DNA from: Gammaproteobacteria bacterium
Lineage (GTDB): Bacteria > Pseudomonadota > Gammaproteobacteria > GRL18
Reading direction: 5' to 3'
Length of the DNA stretch: 64,000 nt
Assembly: GCA_026994225.1 (NCBI GenBank)
Contig: JALWRI010000075.1
Location: 1 to 64,000 of the forward strand
The notes under the pieces were generated by a model. The model saw nothing but the letters and a program-made list of their open reading frames with translations. It made no database searches and was not told where the DNA came from. Position 1 is the stretch's first letter; the number at the start of each line of letters is the position of its first letter. Positions 9,379 to 18,732 of this stretch are shown here, piece after piece. The translations under genes and the position numbers were made by a program.

Positions 9379-11688
9379 GTGAAAAAAAATACCTTAACTA
9401 TCACTATTATGACTATATTGGGTTCTGGCTATTTCTTTTTAGCACCTGATTTGACATCATCTACGACTACACCAAATAATAATATAACATCAAAACAAAA
9501 TAATCTTGCTATGACATCTCCTGTTTCCAGTAATCAGCAAAATAAACAGATGACGATGCCATCTTTTCCTGTTGCAAATACCCAAAATATTAATGATACC
9601 ATTCCAGTTATTACGGATGTCATTAATAAAGAAGGGGTAGTGCAGTTAGCACAATTTATGCAGCAAAATCCAGGTGTTTTACAATCTGGCGTGGCCTTGG
9701 ATATTAAAGCAGCAAAAACAATATATCCTCCTGATACAGTGTTAAAGCGTAATGAACAGTTATTTATTAAACCTATTAAAAATAAAGTCATTAAAGTATC
9801 GGATGCTGTGGCAGTAGAGCAGTTAATCCGTGAAGCAGGCGCAGAATTTTTTCAATTTAGTTTACATGATAGCGTACAATTAGTTTCTGCACAGCGTGAT
9901 ACACGAGGAAATATTTTTTATAAATACGATCAAAAGTATAAAAATGTACCCGTATTTGGTAAACAATTAGTGGTACAAATAAATAAACACGATCAATTAA
10001 AATTACTCAGTGGGGTTTTTGAACCACAGATTGATATATCAGTAACCCCTCAAATGCCCGCAGACTTAGCACTTTCTAAATCGTATCAGCAAATGCATAA
10101 TAGACCAACTTCTGAGCCGATTGTAAGAGTTGCACCACAACTTATGATCTATGCTGATATGGAGCAAGAACCAGTATTAACGTATCGGAGTGTGGTGGAA
10201 TATTATACAGAAGATAAAGGTTTTCGAGTAGATCAAATTTTTGTTAATGCGAATACTGGGGAATTAGTAAATGCGATACCTCACCGTTATAGCGTATTAA
10301 GTAGGGAGTTATATACTTTCGATAAGCAGTGTTTAACCAGTTATAATCGCTATTATTTACCAGGACAGCAAACGTCAGCGAATGCAGATAACCACACCCA
10401 GCCTATGTATAAGCATATGGAATCTACCTATTGGTTTTATAAAAATATGTTTGATCGCAATTCTTATGATGGCAAAGGGGCTACATTGCGTGCTACCGTA
10501 CATATTACTTTTCAATATGAACAGGGAGGAGAATGCTCTGGGGATAACGGTATGTATGATCCCAGTGTTGATCAAGTATTAATGGGAGAAGGAGGGTATA
10601 TTTTTGATCGTCCAGCGCAAGCATTGGATTTTGTTGGGCATGAATACTCACATGGTTTTACCGCAAGTAGTAGTAATTTAACCTATCAAGATGAGTCGGG
10701 GGCAATCAATGAGGGCATGTCAGATGTATTCGGTGCTGGGATTGAAGCATGGAAAGATTCAGGTGGAAGTGCTTTGGGTAATCCTGATGTAATAACGGCT
10801 AGTGCAGATAATTGGCAAATTTTTGAAGATACCGGAAAAGTGATTAACGGAATACAAATTGGTCGTTATATGAGTGATCCACAAAAAGATGGACAAAGTA
10901 AAGATGATTATACTGATCGATATACGGGTGATGAAGACAGTGGTGGAGTACATTGGAATAGCGGCATTTTCAATTTAATTTTTTATTTAGTATCTGAAGG
11001 AGGTCAACATCCTCGTGGTGCAAGTGATGTAGATGTAACGGGTATTGGTATAGAAAAAGCATTACATATTTTCTATGAAGCAAACAATAGCTTATTTAGC
11101 GCATCAACAAACTTTAAAGGGGCACGTTATTTACTTGCCCAAGCGGCTGAGAACCAATTTGGAGAATGTAGTCAAGCATGGAATACTATTCATCAAGCCT
11201 TTGATGCCGTTAATGTACCAGGTAGTTGGACAGCTTGTGGAGATAATCCTGCCGATCCGCCTGTTGAACCACCTGTTTCTGAAGGCGATAATTTAGCCCT
11301 GGGGAGTGCAAAGAGTAGCTCTTCAGAACAAAATAGTAGTAGTTTTGCCACCTATCATTTAACAGATGGAGATTATGATACGACATGGGCATCATCTACT
11401 ATTTTTAATGCTTTACAAATGGATTGGGTGGGATTAGGTTTTGATCGCAGTACCACATTCAATACCGTTAAAATCTTTTGGGATGGCACAGATATACCTA
11501 AAGAAGCACAAATTTGGGCATGGGATGGTAATAATTGGAAAAATATTGCGATAAATACGAATATTAGTGGTGATAGTACTACTTTTAGTTTTGCACCTGA
11601 AACCGCAGAGTTTATTGGTATTACCCTAAGTGGTGGTAAATGGTTCCGTTGGTATGCAATTAATGAAGTGGAAGTGTACAATAATTAA
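9379..11688 (+). CDS. Secreted thermolysin-like metalloprotease (M4) with C-terminal discoidin-like domain
   Basis: This is an exported zinc protease with a propeptide. I chose GTG 9379 because GGGGAAAG precedes it by a few bases; an in-frame ATG at 9352 has no ribosome site. From this start the protein has 769 residues. Order: signal sequence (about 1-22), low-complexity Thr/Asn/Gln linker, FTP/PepSY-type propeptide (about 75-290), catalytic domain with HEYSH (421-425), the Glu ligand in GAINEGMSD (445) and the catalytic-side His in GGVHWNSG (525). A proline-rich linker leads to a C-terminal F5/8C-like carbohydrate-binding domain (about 637-769). Family role is extracellular protein degradation. 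No secretion gene is adjacent. Confidence 0.92.
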   Translation: MKKNTLTITIMTILGSGYFFLAPDLTSSTTTPNNNITSKQNNLAMTSPVSSNQQNKQMTMPSFPVANTQNINDTIPVITDVINKEGVVQLAQFMQQNPGVLQSGVALDIKAAKTIYPPDTVLKRNEQLFIKPIKNKVIKVSDAVAVEQLIREAGAEFFQFSLHDSVQLVSAQRDTRGNIFYKYDQKYKNVPVFGKQLVVQINKHDQLKLLSGVFEPQIDISVTPQMPADLALSKSYQQMHNRPTSEPIVRVAPQLMIYADMEQEPVLTYRSVVEYYTEDKGFRVDQIFVNANTGELVNAIPHRYSVLSRELYTFDKQCLTSYNRYYLPGQQTSANADNHTQPMYKHMESTYWFYKNMFDRNSYDGKGATLRATVHITFQYEQGGECSGDNGMYDPSVDQVLMGEGGYIFDRPAQALDFVGHEYSHGFTASSSNLTYQDESGAINEGMSDVFGAGIEAWKDSGGSALGNPDVITASADNWQIFEDTGKVINGIQIGRYMSDPQKDGQSKDDYTDRYTGDEDSGGVHWNSGIFNLIFYLVSEGGQHPRGASDVDVTGIGIEKALHIFYEANNSLFSASTNFKGARYLLAQAAENQFGECSQAWNTIHQAFDAVNVPGSWTACGDNPADPPVEPPVSEGDNLALGSAKSSSSEQNSSSFATYHLTDGDYDTTWASSTIFNALQMDWVGLGFDRSTTFNTVKIFWDGTDIPKEAQIWAWDGNNWKNIAINTNISGDSTTFSFAPETAEFIGITLSGGKWFRWYAINEVEVYNN

Positions 11689-11749
11689 CAGATAGTATCT
11701 TATTGGCAGAGTATAGCAAAAGGTAAATCGTAAAACCATGGATTAATGT

Positions 11750-12439
11750 ATGGATAAAGTATCGATCATTATACCCGTTTGGAATGAAGAAAAAAATATA
11801 GCAAAAAGTTTACAGACATTACAATCTTTACGCTTGTTAGGGCATGAAGTGATCGTTGTGGATGCAGGGAGTAGCGATAATACGCCAGTGATTGCACATC
11901 CTTTCGTAGATCGGCTAATAATAATTAAAAAAAAAGAGCGAGCAACACAACAAAATATTGGAGCAAAGCAGGCAAAAAATAATATTTTACTATTTTTACA
12001 TGCTGATACCTTATTACCTGAGAATGCAATCACCTTGATACAACAAGCGATACATAAGAAATATGTATGGGGACGCTTTAATGTTTGTTTTACACATAGC
12101 GCCTGGATTTTTCGTATTATTGCCACGTTAATGAATTGGCGTTCTTGTTTAACGGGCATTGCAACGGGTGATCAGGGGATATTTGTACAACGTGATGTTT
12201 TTCTTCAATTAGGGGGGTTTGCAAAAATACCCTTAATGGAAGATATTGAATTAAGTCAACGTTTAAAATCATTGACTCGACCAAGCTGTCTTAAAGCCTC
12301 AGTGCTTACTTCCAGCCGCCGCTGGGAGCAGCAAGGGGTTATTAAAACTATTTTATTAATGTGGGGATTACGTTTGGCTTATTTTATGGGAGTTAGCCCA
12401 CAACGGTTAAGCCAGTACTATAAAACTTTCTGCCGCTAA
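11750..12439 (+). CDS. Family 2 glycosyltransferase (rSAM/selenodomain-associated type)
   Basis: This 229-residue GT-A glycosyltransferase begins VSIIIPVWNEEKNI, has a VDAGSSDNT nucleotide-sugar motif, and a DXD-like site in FLHADTLLP. GDQGIFVQRDVF and the C-terminal ED in LMEDIELSQRL complete the fold. The pattern fits the TIGR04283 subfamily, often found beside a second transferase and a radical SAM gene; neither partner is present here. The acceptor is unknown. The start ATG lies at 11750. The gene converges on cysZ with a 27-bp gap. Confidence 0.88.
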   Translation: MDKVSIIIPVWNEEKNIAKSLQTLQSLRLLGHEVIVVDAGSSDNTPVIAHPFVDRLIIIKKKERATQQNIGAKQAKNNILLFLHADTLLPENAITLIQQAIHKKYVWGRFNVCFTHSAWIFRIIATLMNWRSCLTGIATGDQGIFVQRDVFLQLGGFAKIPLMEDIELSQRLKSLTRPSCLKASVLTSSRRWEQQGVIKTILLMWGLRLAYFMGVSPQRLSQYYKTFCR

Positions 12440-12466
12440 TAAAGCAAAGAAAGATATATAATATAA

Positions 12467-13243
12467 TCAATCCGTTACATTTATCATTTGTTCTGCCCAT
12501 AATTTTGTTGCCCCTGCAACAGCAATAGGCATAACAATAAAATTAAAAAAAGGAGTCATGGTAGCAAACATAACAGCCCCACCAAAGCCGAGAGAAATAT
12601 AACGTTTTTTAGCATGGTATTGACGTTGTTGCTGAAATAACAGTTCATGGTTGCCCATAGGAAAATCTAAATATTGTAAGGACATCATCCATGCACCAAA
12701 TAACATCCAGATAACTGGCGCTGCAATTTGTAAACCTGGAATAAGGAATAAAATTAAAATGGGAATGGCCCATTTGGCAAAATAAAACAACTTATTAATT
12801 TCAGCTAAAATCATTGGAGCAATAGTTTTTAAGATATGTCCAATTCCTCCAGGTGCTTGATATATTTCACCCCGTAGATAAAATTCCACAGCTTCTGCTA
12901 AGAGTGCATTAAAAGGACTTGCAACAATATTAGCTAAAACAGAAAAGGTAAAAAAAGTGATAGTGAGTGCAAGTAATGCAAAAATAGACCATAATAAGCC
13001 TCGGATCATATCGGTGAGCCAGGAAAACCAGGATAACCAAGAATCTTCACTACTTTCGGGTAATAGATAGGCAATAAAGTCATTAAAATAAAGACTACCA
13101 AAGTAAATAGCAGCAATAAACAGGCTGATATTAATAAAAAGGGGGATAAAAACATAAGTACGGATACCTTTTTTTAAAATAAGCGGAAATCCGGCAAGAA
13201 AGTATTGAATTCCAGAGATAGGGTTATTCTTAGATTTAGACAT
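12467..13243 (-). CDS. cysZ: CysZ/EI24-family membrane protein (sulfate transporter CysZ-like)
   Basis: A 258-residue integral membrane protein starts with a polar N-terminus (NPISGIQYFLAGFPLI), a well-conserved CysZ opening. Four to six hydrophobic segments follow (about 28-50, 70-110, 145-190, 210-240), with the family sequence MSLQYLDFPMGNHE near 193-206. CysZ in E. coli takes up sulfate for cysteine synthesis. No cys genes flank this copy, so function is assigned by family only. The upstream side borders the decayed antiporter region. Confidence 0.85.
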   Translation of the reverse strand: MSKSKNNPISGIQYFLAGFPLILKKGIRTYVFIPLFINISLFIAAIYFGSLYFNDFIAYLLPESSEDSWLSWFSWLTDMIRGLLWSIFALLALTITFFTFSVLANIVASPFNALLAEAVEFYLRGEIYQAPGGIGHILKTIAPMILAEINKLFYFAKWAIPILILFLIPGLQIAAPVIWMLFGAWMMSLQYLDFPMGNHELLFQQQRQYHAKKRYISLGFGGAVMFATMTPFFNFIVMPIAVAGATKLWAEQMINVTD

Positions 13244-13431
13244 GGCAGCACTTGTATTTGGGTAATGGGTAACGGAGCATAGTATATTAACAGATAACTT
13301 CGAATTATAGAAAAATATAGAAGAAGATATAGCAATGATTAATAGATGTTGTCTTGTGAATATTTTTGTTATGCTACATTCTCTTTAGTAAAAACCTGTA
13401 ACATACTATTCTTCAAAACTATAATCCTGTT

Positions 13432-13804
13432 GACCTTAGTTATTTTACCCTAACGCCAGATTTAATTTTATATATTTTTTTACCGACTTTAATTTTCGAG
13501 TCGGCATTAAATTATACGAGGTATTGTCCGTATTGTACTTGAAGATGAGCAAAGAAAGACGGTAGAATTAGCAACTATGATGGCAAGGGATTTTTTTGGT
13601 GAAATGGCATTATTACATGATACACCTCGTTCTGCTACAGTGGTAGCAGTAACACCTTGTTCTTTATGTGAGTTACAAAAGAAAGATTTAGACAGGCTGA
13701 TTCAAATATATCCAGTGTTATAAACAGCATTACAAGAAGCAGATAGAATGTATTCAATACTATCACTTACAACAGCAGAAAATATTATTAGACACGATCG
13801 ATAG
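13432..13804 (+). pseudogene. Decayed Na+/H+ antiporter with C-terminal cyclic-nucleotide-binding domain
   Basis: Two fragments of one ancestral gene remain. In one frame, 13432-13515 encodes LSYFTLTPDLILYIFLPTLI, the transmembrane start of an NhaP-type cation:proton antiporter. In another frame, 13523-13804 encodes a cNMP-binding domain end: VLEDEQRKTVELAT, then DFFGEMALLHDTPRSATVVA. A stop codon at 13721-13723 interrupts it, and the frame resumes to a second stop at 13802-13804. Most of the membrane domain is deleted. By family knowledge, such fusions of a CPA1 antiporter with a cNMP domain exist. The fragment fills the gap between cysZ and the FRG gene. Exact ends are uncertain. Confidence 0.75.
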
Positions 13805-13819
13805 CAGTAGGGGATAAAT

Positions 13820-14500
13820 ATGATCGAATTTACAGTTACGTCATTTGGTGAATATCATGATTTAGTAGAAACCGAATTTCCTCGTGCTGCGATTTATCGA
13901 GGAGTAGGGCATGATGGATATACCTTGTTAACTGCTATTGGACGTTATCTTGCTGCTTTTGAGCAACAAGGAGAAGGAAAAGAAGGCTTGCTCTTGAATG
14001 AACGGTATGCTTTTCAACTGTTTGATGAACGTTGTCGCAATTTTTTAATAAAACCGCCTCAAAATGCGTTTGAAACATTAGCCCTGGCACAACATTATGG
14101 ATTACCAACTCGATTAATGAATTGGACGTATAATCCATTGGTAGCATTATTTTTTGCAGTACACCATGATGCACAAGAAAATGCAGCCGTATATGTATTA
14201 AAACGGATTAAATTACATAATATGCTAGATCATCAAGATCCTTTTGCTATCAGTGAAGTCGTTGGTTATGTGCCAAATAATTTAGAAGAAAATGTCAGCG
14301 CACAGGATCGCATTTTAACCGTACACCCTGATCCAACAGAGGCATTTGAAACAGATAAATTAGTAAAAGTAACTATCCATGCAAATGCTCGTAGAAAAAT
14401 TTTAAAAACCTTACGTAAATATGGTATTCACGATCAGTTATTATTTCCAGGATTGGAAGGTTTAACCCGTTTTCTGACGACCTTAAAATTTGAAATATAA
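13820..14500 (+). CDS. FRG domain-containing protein
   Basis: The 226-residue soluble protein carries the FRG-domain motifs. IYRGVG at about 25-30 corresponds to the family's F/Y-R-G triplet. QHYGLPTRLMNWTYNPLVAL at 91-110 is the conserved core with the T-R-L-x-D/N-W element. FRG proteins are often found near mobile elements and defence loci, but the biochemical activity is not known to me. There is no signal or membrane segment. Start ATG 13820 follows AGGGGA. It lies 16 bp after the antiporter pseudogene and converges on cheV. No toxin, antitoxin or nuclease partner is adjacent. Confidence 0.82.
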   Translation: MIEFTVTSFGEYHDLVETEFPRAAIYRGVGHDGYTLLTAIGRYLAAFEQQGEGKEGLLLNERYAFQLFDERCRNFLIKPPQNAFETLALAQHYGLPTRLMNWTYNPLVALFFAVHHDAQENAAVYVLKRIKLHNMLDHQDPFAISEVVGYVPNNLEENVSAQDRILTVHPDPTEAFETDKLVKVTIHANARRKILKTLRKYGIHDQLLFPGLEGLTRFLTTLKFEI

Positions 14501-14526
14501 CTGCTAATTATGGCTGAAAATTGTTT

Positions 14527-15438
14527 TCAGGCTTTACTTGCAAGTTCTTTGACGATAATTTCTGCAAATAAGGCTGGGACAAATTTTGTTAATATTTTAT
14601 TTGCGCCAGCAGCTTTTGCTTTATCAGCATTAATAGAACCATTTAAAGAAGTATGCATTAAAATATACATATTTTCATAGTAGGGCAGTTTGCGTACTTC
14701 TTCTACTAAGGTATAGCCATCCATTTCAGGCATTTCTATATCGGTGATAATAAAAGCGATATTTTCAGGGGTGTGAGGGTTACCATTAGCATAGTCTTTT
14801 AACATTTGTAAGGCAATTTTTCCATCTTCAGCAGTCAGTACTTTTAAATTTAGTTTTTCTAATGCTCGGGAAGTTTGCTTACGTGCCATAGATGAATCAT
14901 CCACAACAAATATTAATTGCCCCTTAATCGCTTCTAGCATTAATTCATCAAAATGAAAATCAGGTTCTTCTTCTATTTCAAAAATGTCAGCAAGTACCCG
15001 TTCTACATCAATAACTTGCAACATCTTTTCTTGATAAAAGGTAATACCAGTAACATATAAAGAAGTGTGTCCACTAGGAGGTAAGATATCTTTCCATTCT
15101 TTAATAATAATCTTATCTACTTTTTTAATCCAAAATGCGAGACTTTTCCTGTTTATATCTGCGACAATGATCGTTCCTTGTTGTATTTCCTCTGCAGTAC
15201 GTTCTCGTTTGACAAGTGAAATAGATTTACCTAAATCAATAATGGAGAGATTTTCACCACGTAAATTAGCAATACCTAAAATATTAGGATTGGATGAGGG
15301 CAATATATGTAAGGTAGGGCAAGGGATAATCTCCCGTACTTTCAATACATTCATTGTAAAGCGTTGTTTCCCCCCCAGACTAAATAAAAGTAATTCAAGA
15401 CGATTAGAATTACTGAGTGTATGATGGGTCTGTGGCAT
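14527..15438 (-). CDS. cheV: Chemotaxis coupling protein CheV
   Basis: CheV joins a CheW-like coupling domain (about residues 10-155) to a phosphorylatable receiver domain (about 172-300) in 303 residues, the normal length. The CheW part has the ANLRGENLSIIDLG element. The receiver has FVVDDSSMARK, phospho-acceptor in IITDIEMPEMDG and Lys in ILTKFVP. CheV couples receptors to CheA and adapts the array in a phosphorylation-dependent way. It stands alone, far from the main chemotaxis operon at 56-64 kb. Start ATG 15438 is preceded by CAGGAT. Confidence 0.93.
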   Translation of the reverse strand: MPQTHHTLSNSNRLELLLFSLGGKQRFTMNVLKVREIIPCPTLHILPSSNPNILGIANLRGENLSIIDLGKSISLVKRERTAEEIQQGTIIVADINRKSLAFWIKKVDKIIIKEWKDILPPSGHTSLYVTGITFYQEKMLQVIDVERVLADIFEIEEEPDFHFDELMLEAIKGQLIFVVDDSSMARKQTSRALEKLNLKVLTAEDGKIALQMLKDYANGNPHTPENIAFIITDIEMPEMDGYTLVEEVRKLPYYENMYILMHTSLNGSINADKAKAAGANKILTKFVPALFAEIIVKELASKA

Positions 15439-15635
15439 AATTATATCCTGTTAACAACTCTATTTGATAACAATAATAGCGTAGAAAAAACGGTAAGCAA
15501 AGTATCTATATAGTATAGTGAACTACTCCCTCTAAACCACAGGTTTTGAGTGAGCTTCCTGTGACCCGTTATTGCATTAAGTGATAAGCTCTCGTACCAC
15601 ACCTGCGCTGACAGGTATTATGGCAGGGAACGACT

Positions 15636-16090
15636 TTACACAGACACAGAGCTTTCGCCCATTTTTCCAGATGCCTCAGCTAGCGCAAAGCGCTTGATAT
15701 TATTGGCTGCCAATATATTACGATCCCAAGATGTCTGAGTGATCGTTGCAGGCATTTCGGGTTGTCCAGCTTCTCGCCATTATCCAAAATGGCAAAATGG
15801 CTCAAACCCAAGTCAATTCCTTGTGTTGTCGCTGCCTTGATGGTAGGTTTGGCTGGCAGATCAGCCTCGCTTTCCACTAATACTGTCAATCGGTAATGCC
15901 CAGAAGGTAAGCGTTTCAGTGTGCAAGTTTTGATTTGACCCTCAAAACGACGATGCAGCTTTGCTTTGACCCAGCCGATTTTAGGTAGCTGAATCTGCCC
16001 CTTATCAAAATCCACTTTCATATGTTTAGGCATTTGATACAACTGCCAACCACTTTTCCTGCTTTTCAAGTGCGGGAATTTCGCGCGGTT
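15636..16090 (-). pseudogene. tnpB (IS605-family OrfB) remnant with internal deletion
   Basis: On the minus strand an open stretch (down from 16090) encodes the middle of a TnpB protein: NRAKFPHLKSRKSGWQ, then VKVDFDKG-type strands, then TQGIDLGLSHFAIL with the first RuvC Asp. After NPK the reading frame changes. A second frame encodes TQTSWDRNILAANNIKRFAL, the RuvC-III region with the final Asp, ending at the stop 15636-15638. About one hundred or more codons, including the RuvC-II Glu and zinc ribbon, are missing, and the N-terminus is gone. The piece is less AT-rich than its neighbours. It cannot encode an active nuclease. Confidence 0.85.
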
Positions 16091-16157
16091 TGTTAAACAG
16101 AGTAAAAAATTGCTAGAATGAATAGGTTTTATTATTAATTTTGAGGAGTAATTAAGA

Positions 16158-16427
16158 ATGAGTAAGGATAATTTGAGTAAAGAGCAAGAAATTATGTTGG
16201 TGATGCGTAAGACATTAACACATATTATTCGTGATACGACCCCTGAGCCTGGAATGAAAGGGCCTTTTTCTGATGCAGTGGTAGAAGATATAAAGATGTG
16301 TTTACGTTTAATTTCACTTAGAGAAAAAGAACTATTATCTGAAAAAGGGGTAGAAAATACTGAGCGTCCTCATTATGTTGATGAGCCACGCACTTCTGAT
16401 GTTGTGCATTTTATCCCTAAAAAATAG
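16158..16427 (+). CDS. Conserved hypothetical small protein
   Basis: An 89-residue soluble protein of predicted helical character. It has a conserved-looking core KEQEIMLVMRKTLTHIIRDT followed by TPEPGMKGPFSD and ends near VVHFIPKK. I recognise this as a small gammaproteobacterial family without a known function. Start ATG 16158 follows GAGGAG at good spacing. The antiporter begins 10 bases after its stop, so the two are probably co-transcribed. A possible promoter (TTGTTA, 18 bp, TAGAAT) lies at about 16090-16119, partly in the tnpB scar. Confidence 0.8.
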   Translation: MSKDNLSKEQEIMLVMRKTLTHIIRDTTPEPGMKGPFSDAVVEDIKMCLRLISLREKELLSEKGVENTERPHYVDEPRTSDVVHFIPKK

Positions 16428-16437
16428 GGGATCGACT

Positions 16438-17673
16438 ATGCTAAATATTGCTGCATTGTTGATTACTTTATCTGCCTTATTCAGTTATCTAAATTATCGT
16501 TATCTCAAATTACCTATGACTATCGGATTAATGATTATATCCTTGATTTTTTCATTGGTATTAGTAGCACTAGGGGCTATGGGGTTTATGATAGCAGGGA
16601 ATAGTATTGAATATTATGCAAAAGATATTGTTCAAGATATGGATTTTAATTATGTGTTAATGCAAGGTATGTTAAGTTTTTTATTATTTGCAGGCGCATT
16701 GCATATTAATTTAGAGGCATTGGCTAAGAAAAAGTGGGTGATTGGTATTTTAGCGAGTGTGGGTGTTTTATGTTCAACCTTATTAATTGGTTCATGTAGT
16801 TATTTTTTATTACAATCTCTTGGCTTTGATATTGCTTATATTTATTGCCTATTATTTGGTGCGTTAATTTCCCCCACTGATCCGATTGCTGTATTAGGTA
16901 TTTTAAAAACAGCAAAAGCACCTAAAAGTTTAGAAATTAAAATTGCCGGTGAATCATTATTTAATGATGGAGTAGGTGTTGTTATATTTATTGTATTGAT
17001 GACGATGGCAACGGGTAAAGTCATGACATCTATGGATATAGTGATGTTGTTCTTGATGGAAACCTTAGGCGGAGGGTTACTGGGTGTAACCTTGGGTTGG
17101 ATGGTTTTTTGGATGTTAAAACGGGTAGATGATTATACCGTAGAAGTGCTACTTACTGTGGCATTAGTTATGGGAGGGTACGCTTTAGCAACGGCTTTAC
17201 ATGTATCAGGGCCGATTGTAATGGTCGTTGCTGGATTATTGATTGGCAATCATGGTCGATTATTAGGGATGTCTAAAACGACTCGTCAGCATTTAGATAT
17301 GTTTTGGGAATTATTGGATGAAATACTCAATGCGGTATTATTTGTTATGATAGGCTTGGAAGTGATTATTTTAAGTTTTACCTCTTCAGCGTTATTCGCA
17401 GCATTATTATTAATTCCTATCGTCTTGTTTGCTCGTTTACTTTGTGTTGCAGCACCTATCAAATTATTTTCTTTATGGGAAACTTATCCACGTAATACGA
17501 TAAGAATTTTAACTTGGGGGGGGTTACGTGGTGGTATTTCGGTTGCATTAGCTTTATCCTTACCTAATGGTGCAGAACGGGATTTAATTTTAGTTCTCAC
17601 TTATATTATTGTCGCTTTCTCTATTATTGTGCAAGGATTAAGTATTGGTAAAGTCATACAGCGATCTCTTTGA
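16438..17673 (+). CDS. Na+/H+ (cation:proton) antiporter, CPA1/NhaP type
   Basis: A 411-residue protein with about twelve membrane segments. The ion-site motifs of CPA1 exchangers are visible: SPTDPIAVLGIL and GESLFNDGVGVV, plus GGLRGGISVALALS near the C-terminus. It exchanges cytoplasmic Na+ (or K+/Li+) for H+ and helps pH and salt balance. I chose ATG 16438 after AGGGGATCG; an upstream in-frame ATG at 16375 lies within the preceding gene. The last 29 bases overlap the next gene. Unlike the decayed antiporter at 13.4-13.8 kb, it has no cNMP domain. Confidence 0.92.
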   Translation: MLNIAALLITLSALFSYLNYRYLKLPMTIGLMIISLIFSLVLVALGAMGFMIAGNSIEYYAKDIVQDMDFNYVLMQGMLSFLLFAGALHINLEALAKKKWVIGILASVGVLCSTLLIGSCSYFLLQSLGFDIAYIYCLLFGALISPTDPIAVLGILKTAKAPKSLEIKIAGESLFNDGVGVVIFIVLMTMATGKVMTSMDIVMLFLMETLGGGLLGVTLGWMVFWMLKRVDDYTVEVLLTVALVMGGYALATALHVSGPIVMVVAGLLIGNHGRLLGMSKTTRQHLDMFWELLDEILNAVLFVMIGLEVIILSFTSSALFAALLLIPIVLFARLLCVAAPIKLFSLWETYPRNTIRILTWGGLRGGISVALALSLPNGAERDLILVLTYIIVAFSIIVQGLSIGKVIQRSL

Positions 17674-18604
17674 AAGACCTCTTAACCCTGCTCTGGTTGA
17701 AATTAAGGAACCTTTTTTAGATCAGCAGCAGGTGAGGTTGTATTGTTTACGTTTGGAACAATTATTTCCTGAAAATGAAGCATTATATCGAGCCATATCG
17801 GGAAATAAATATTTTAAGTTAAAATATAATATATTACAGGCATTGAAAGAACAGGCAATGACCTTATTAAGTTTTGGAGGTGCGTATTCTAATCATATTT
17901 ATGCTTTGGCAGCAATAGGAAAATTATTAGCATTACCTACTATAGGTGTTATTCGTGGTGAATCTTGTCAGTCTCTTAATCCAGTATTAGCATGTGCAGA
18001 AAAGTGGGGAATGCATTTAATTTATCTCAATCGAGAACAATACCGTAAAAAGCATTCAGATATAGCCTTAAAAGCCATTGCTTCTCTTTATGCGCCATAT
18101 TATTTATTACCGGAAGGGGGCAGTAATGCACTGGCAGTAAAAGGATGTGCAGAATTGCTTCATTTTATTCCAGATAATATGGATACCATTGCTTTAGCTG
18201 TTGGGACAGGCGGTACTATGGCAGGGATCATACAGGGGCTGTACCAGCATTCTAACAGCACAACTAAGGTGTTGGGTTTTTCTGTGCTAAAGGGAGACAA
18301 TTTTTTAACACAAGCAGTACGGAATTTATTATCTGACACAGATACTCCCCTTGCTAGTGAAAGGGTAAATTGGCAAGTAATCAATACCTACCATTTTGGT
18401 GGATATGCTAAAGTAACCCCCTTATTACGACAATTTATGGATAGATTTGAACAACAACATGCGCTATTGCTCGATCCAGTATATACTGCAAAAATGCTCT
18501 ATGGTATTTATGATATGGTAGAAAAGGGACGATTAAAAAATACCAATATTTTATGTATACATACTGGTGGTTTGATTGGGCGAACGGCTCAGTTAATGAA
18601 GTAA
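17645..18604 (+). CDS. PLP-dependent D-cysteine desulfhydrase / ACC deaminase-like enzyme
   Basis: A fold-type II PLP enzyme of 319 residues. The PLP lysine lies in SGNKYFKLKYN and a substrate-loop motif in SFGGAYSNH; a phosphate-binding glycine-rich loop AVGTGGTMAGI follows. The family covers 1-aminocyclopropane-1-carboxylate deaminases and D-cysteine desulfhydrases; in gammaproteobacteria D-cysteine breakdown to pyruvate, sulfide and ammonia is the likelier reaction (inference). The start is uncertain: TTG 17645 lies inside the antiporter's end, giving a 29-bp overlap and possible translational coupling. Confidence 0.85.
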   Translation: MVKSYSDLFERPLNPALVEIKEPFLDQQQVRLYCLRLEQLFPENEALYRAISGNKYFKLKYNILQALKEQAMTLLSFGGAYSNHIYALAAIGKLLALPTIGVIRGESCQSLNPVLACAEKWGMHLIYLNREQYRKKHSDIALKAIASLYAPYYLLPEGGSNALAVKGCAELLHFIPDNMDTIALAVGTGGTMAGIIQGLYQHSNSTTKVLGFSVLKGDNFLTQAVRNLLSDTDTPLASERVNWQVINTYHFGGYAKVTPLLRQFMDRFEQQHALLLDPVYTAKMLYGIYDMVEKGRLKNTNILCIHTGGLIGRTAQLMK

Positions 18605-18732
18605 CAAAAAGAATACAGTGGAACGTGCCCATATAATAGAAAGTGATTGCTAAAAGCTAGCATACTAATACGTTAAGTCAATGTAACGGTATTTATTGAA
18701 CGTATTCAATAAAGATTAAAGAGGAAATATAT

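Noticed and set aside
11743-12159. 138-codon frame opposite the glycosyltransferase gene
   Set aside because: Lies wholly antisense to a well-supported gene and shows Cys/Ile-rich chance composition.
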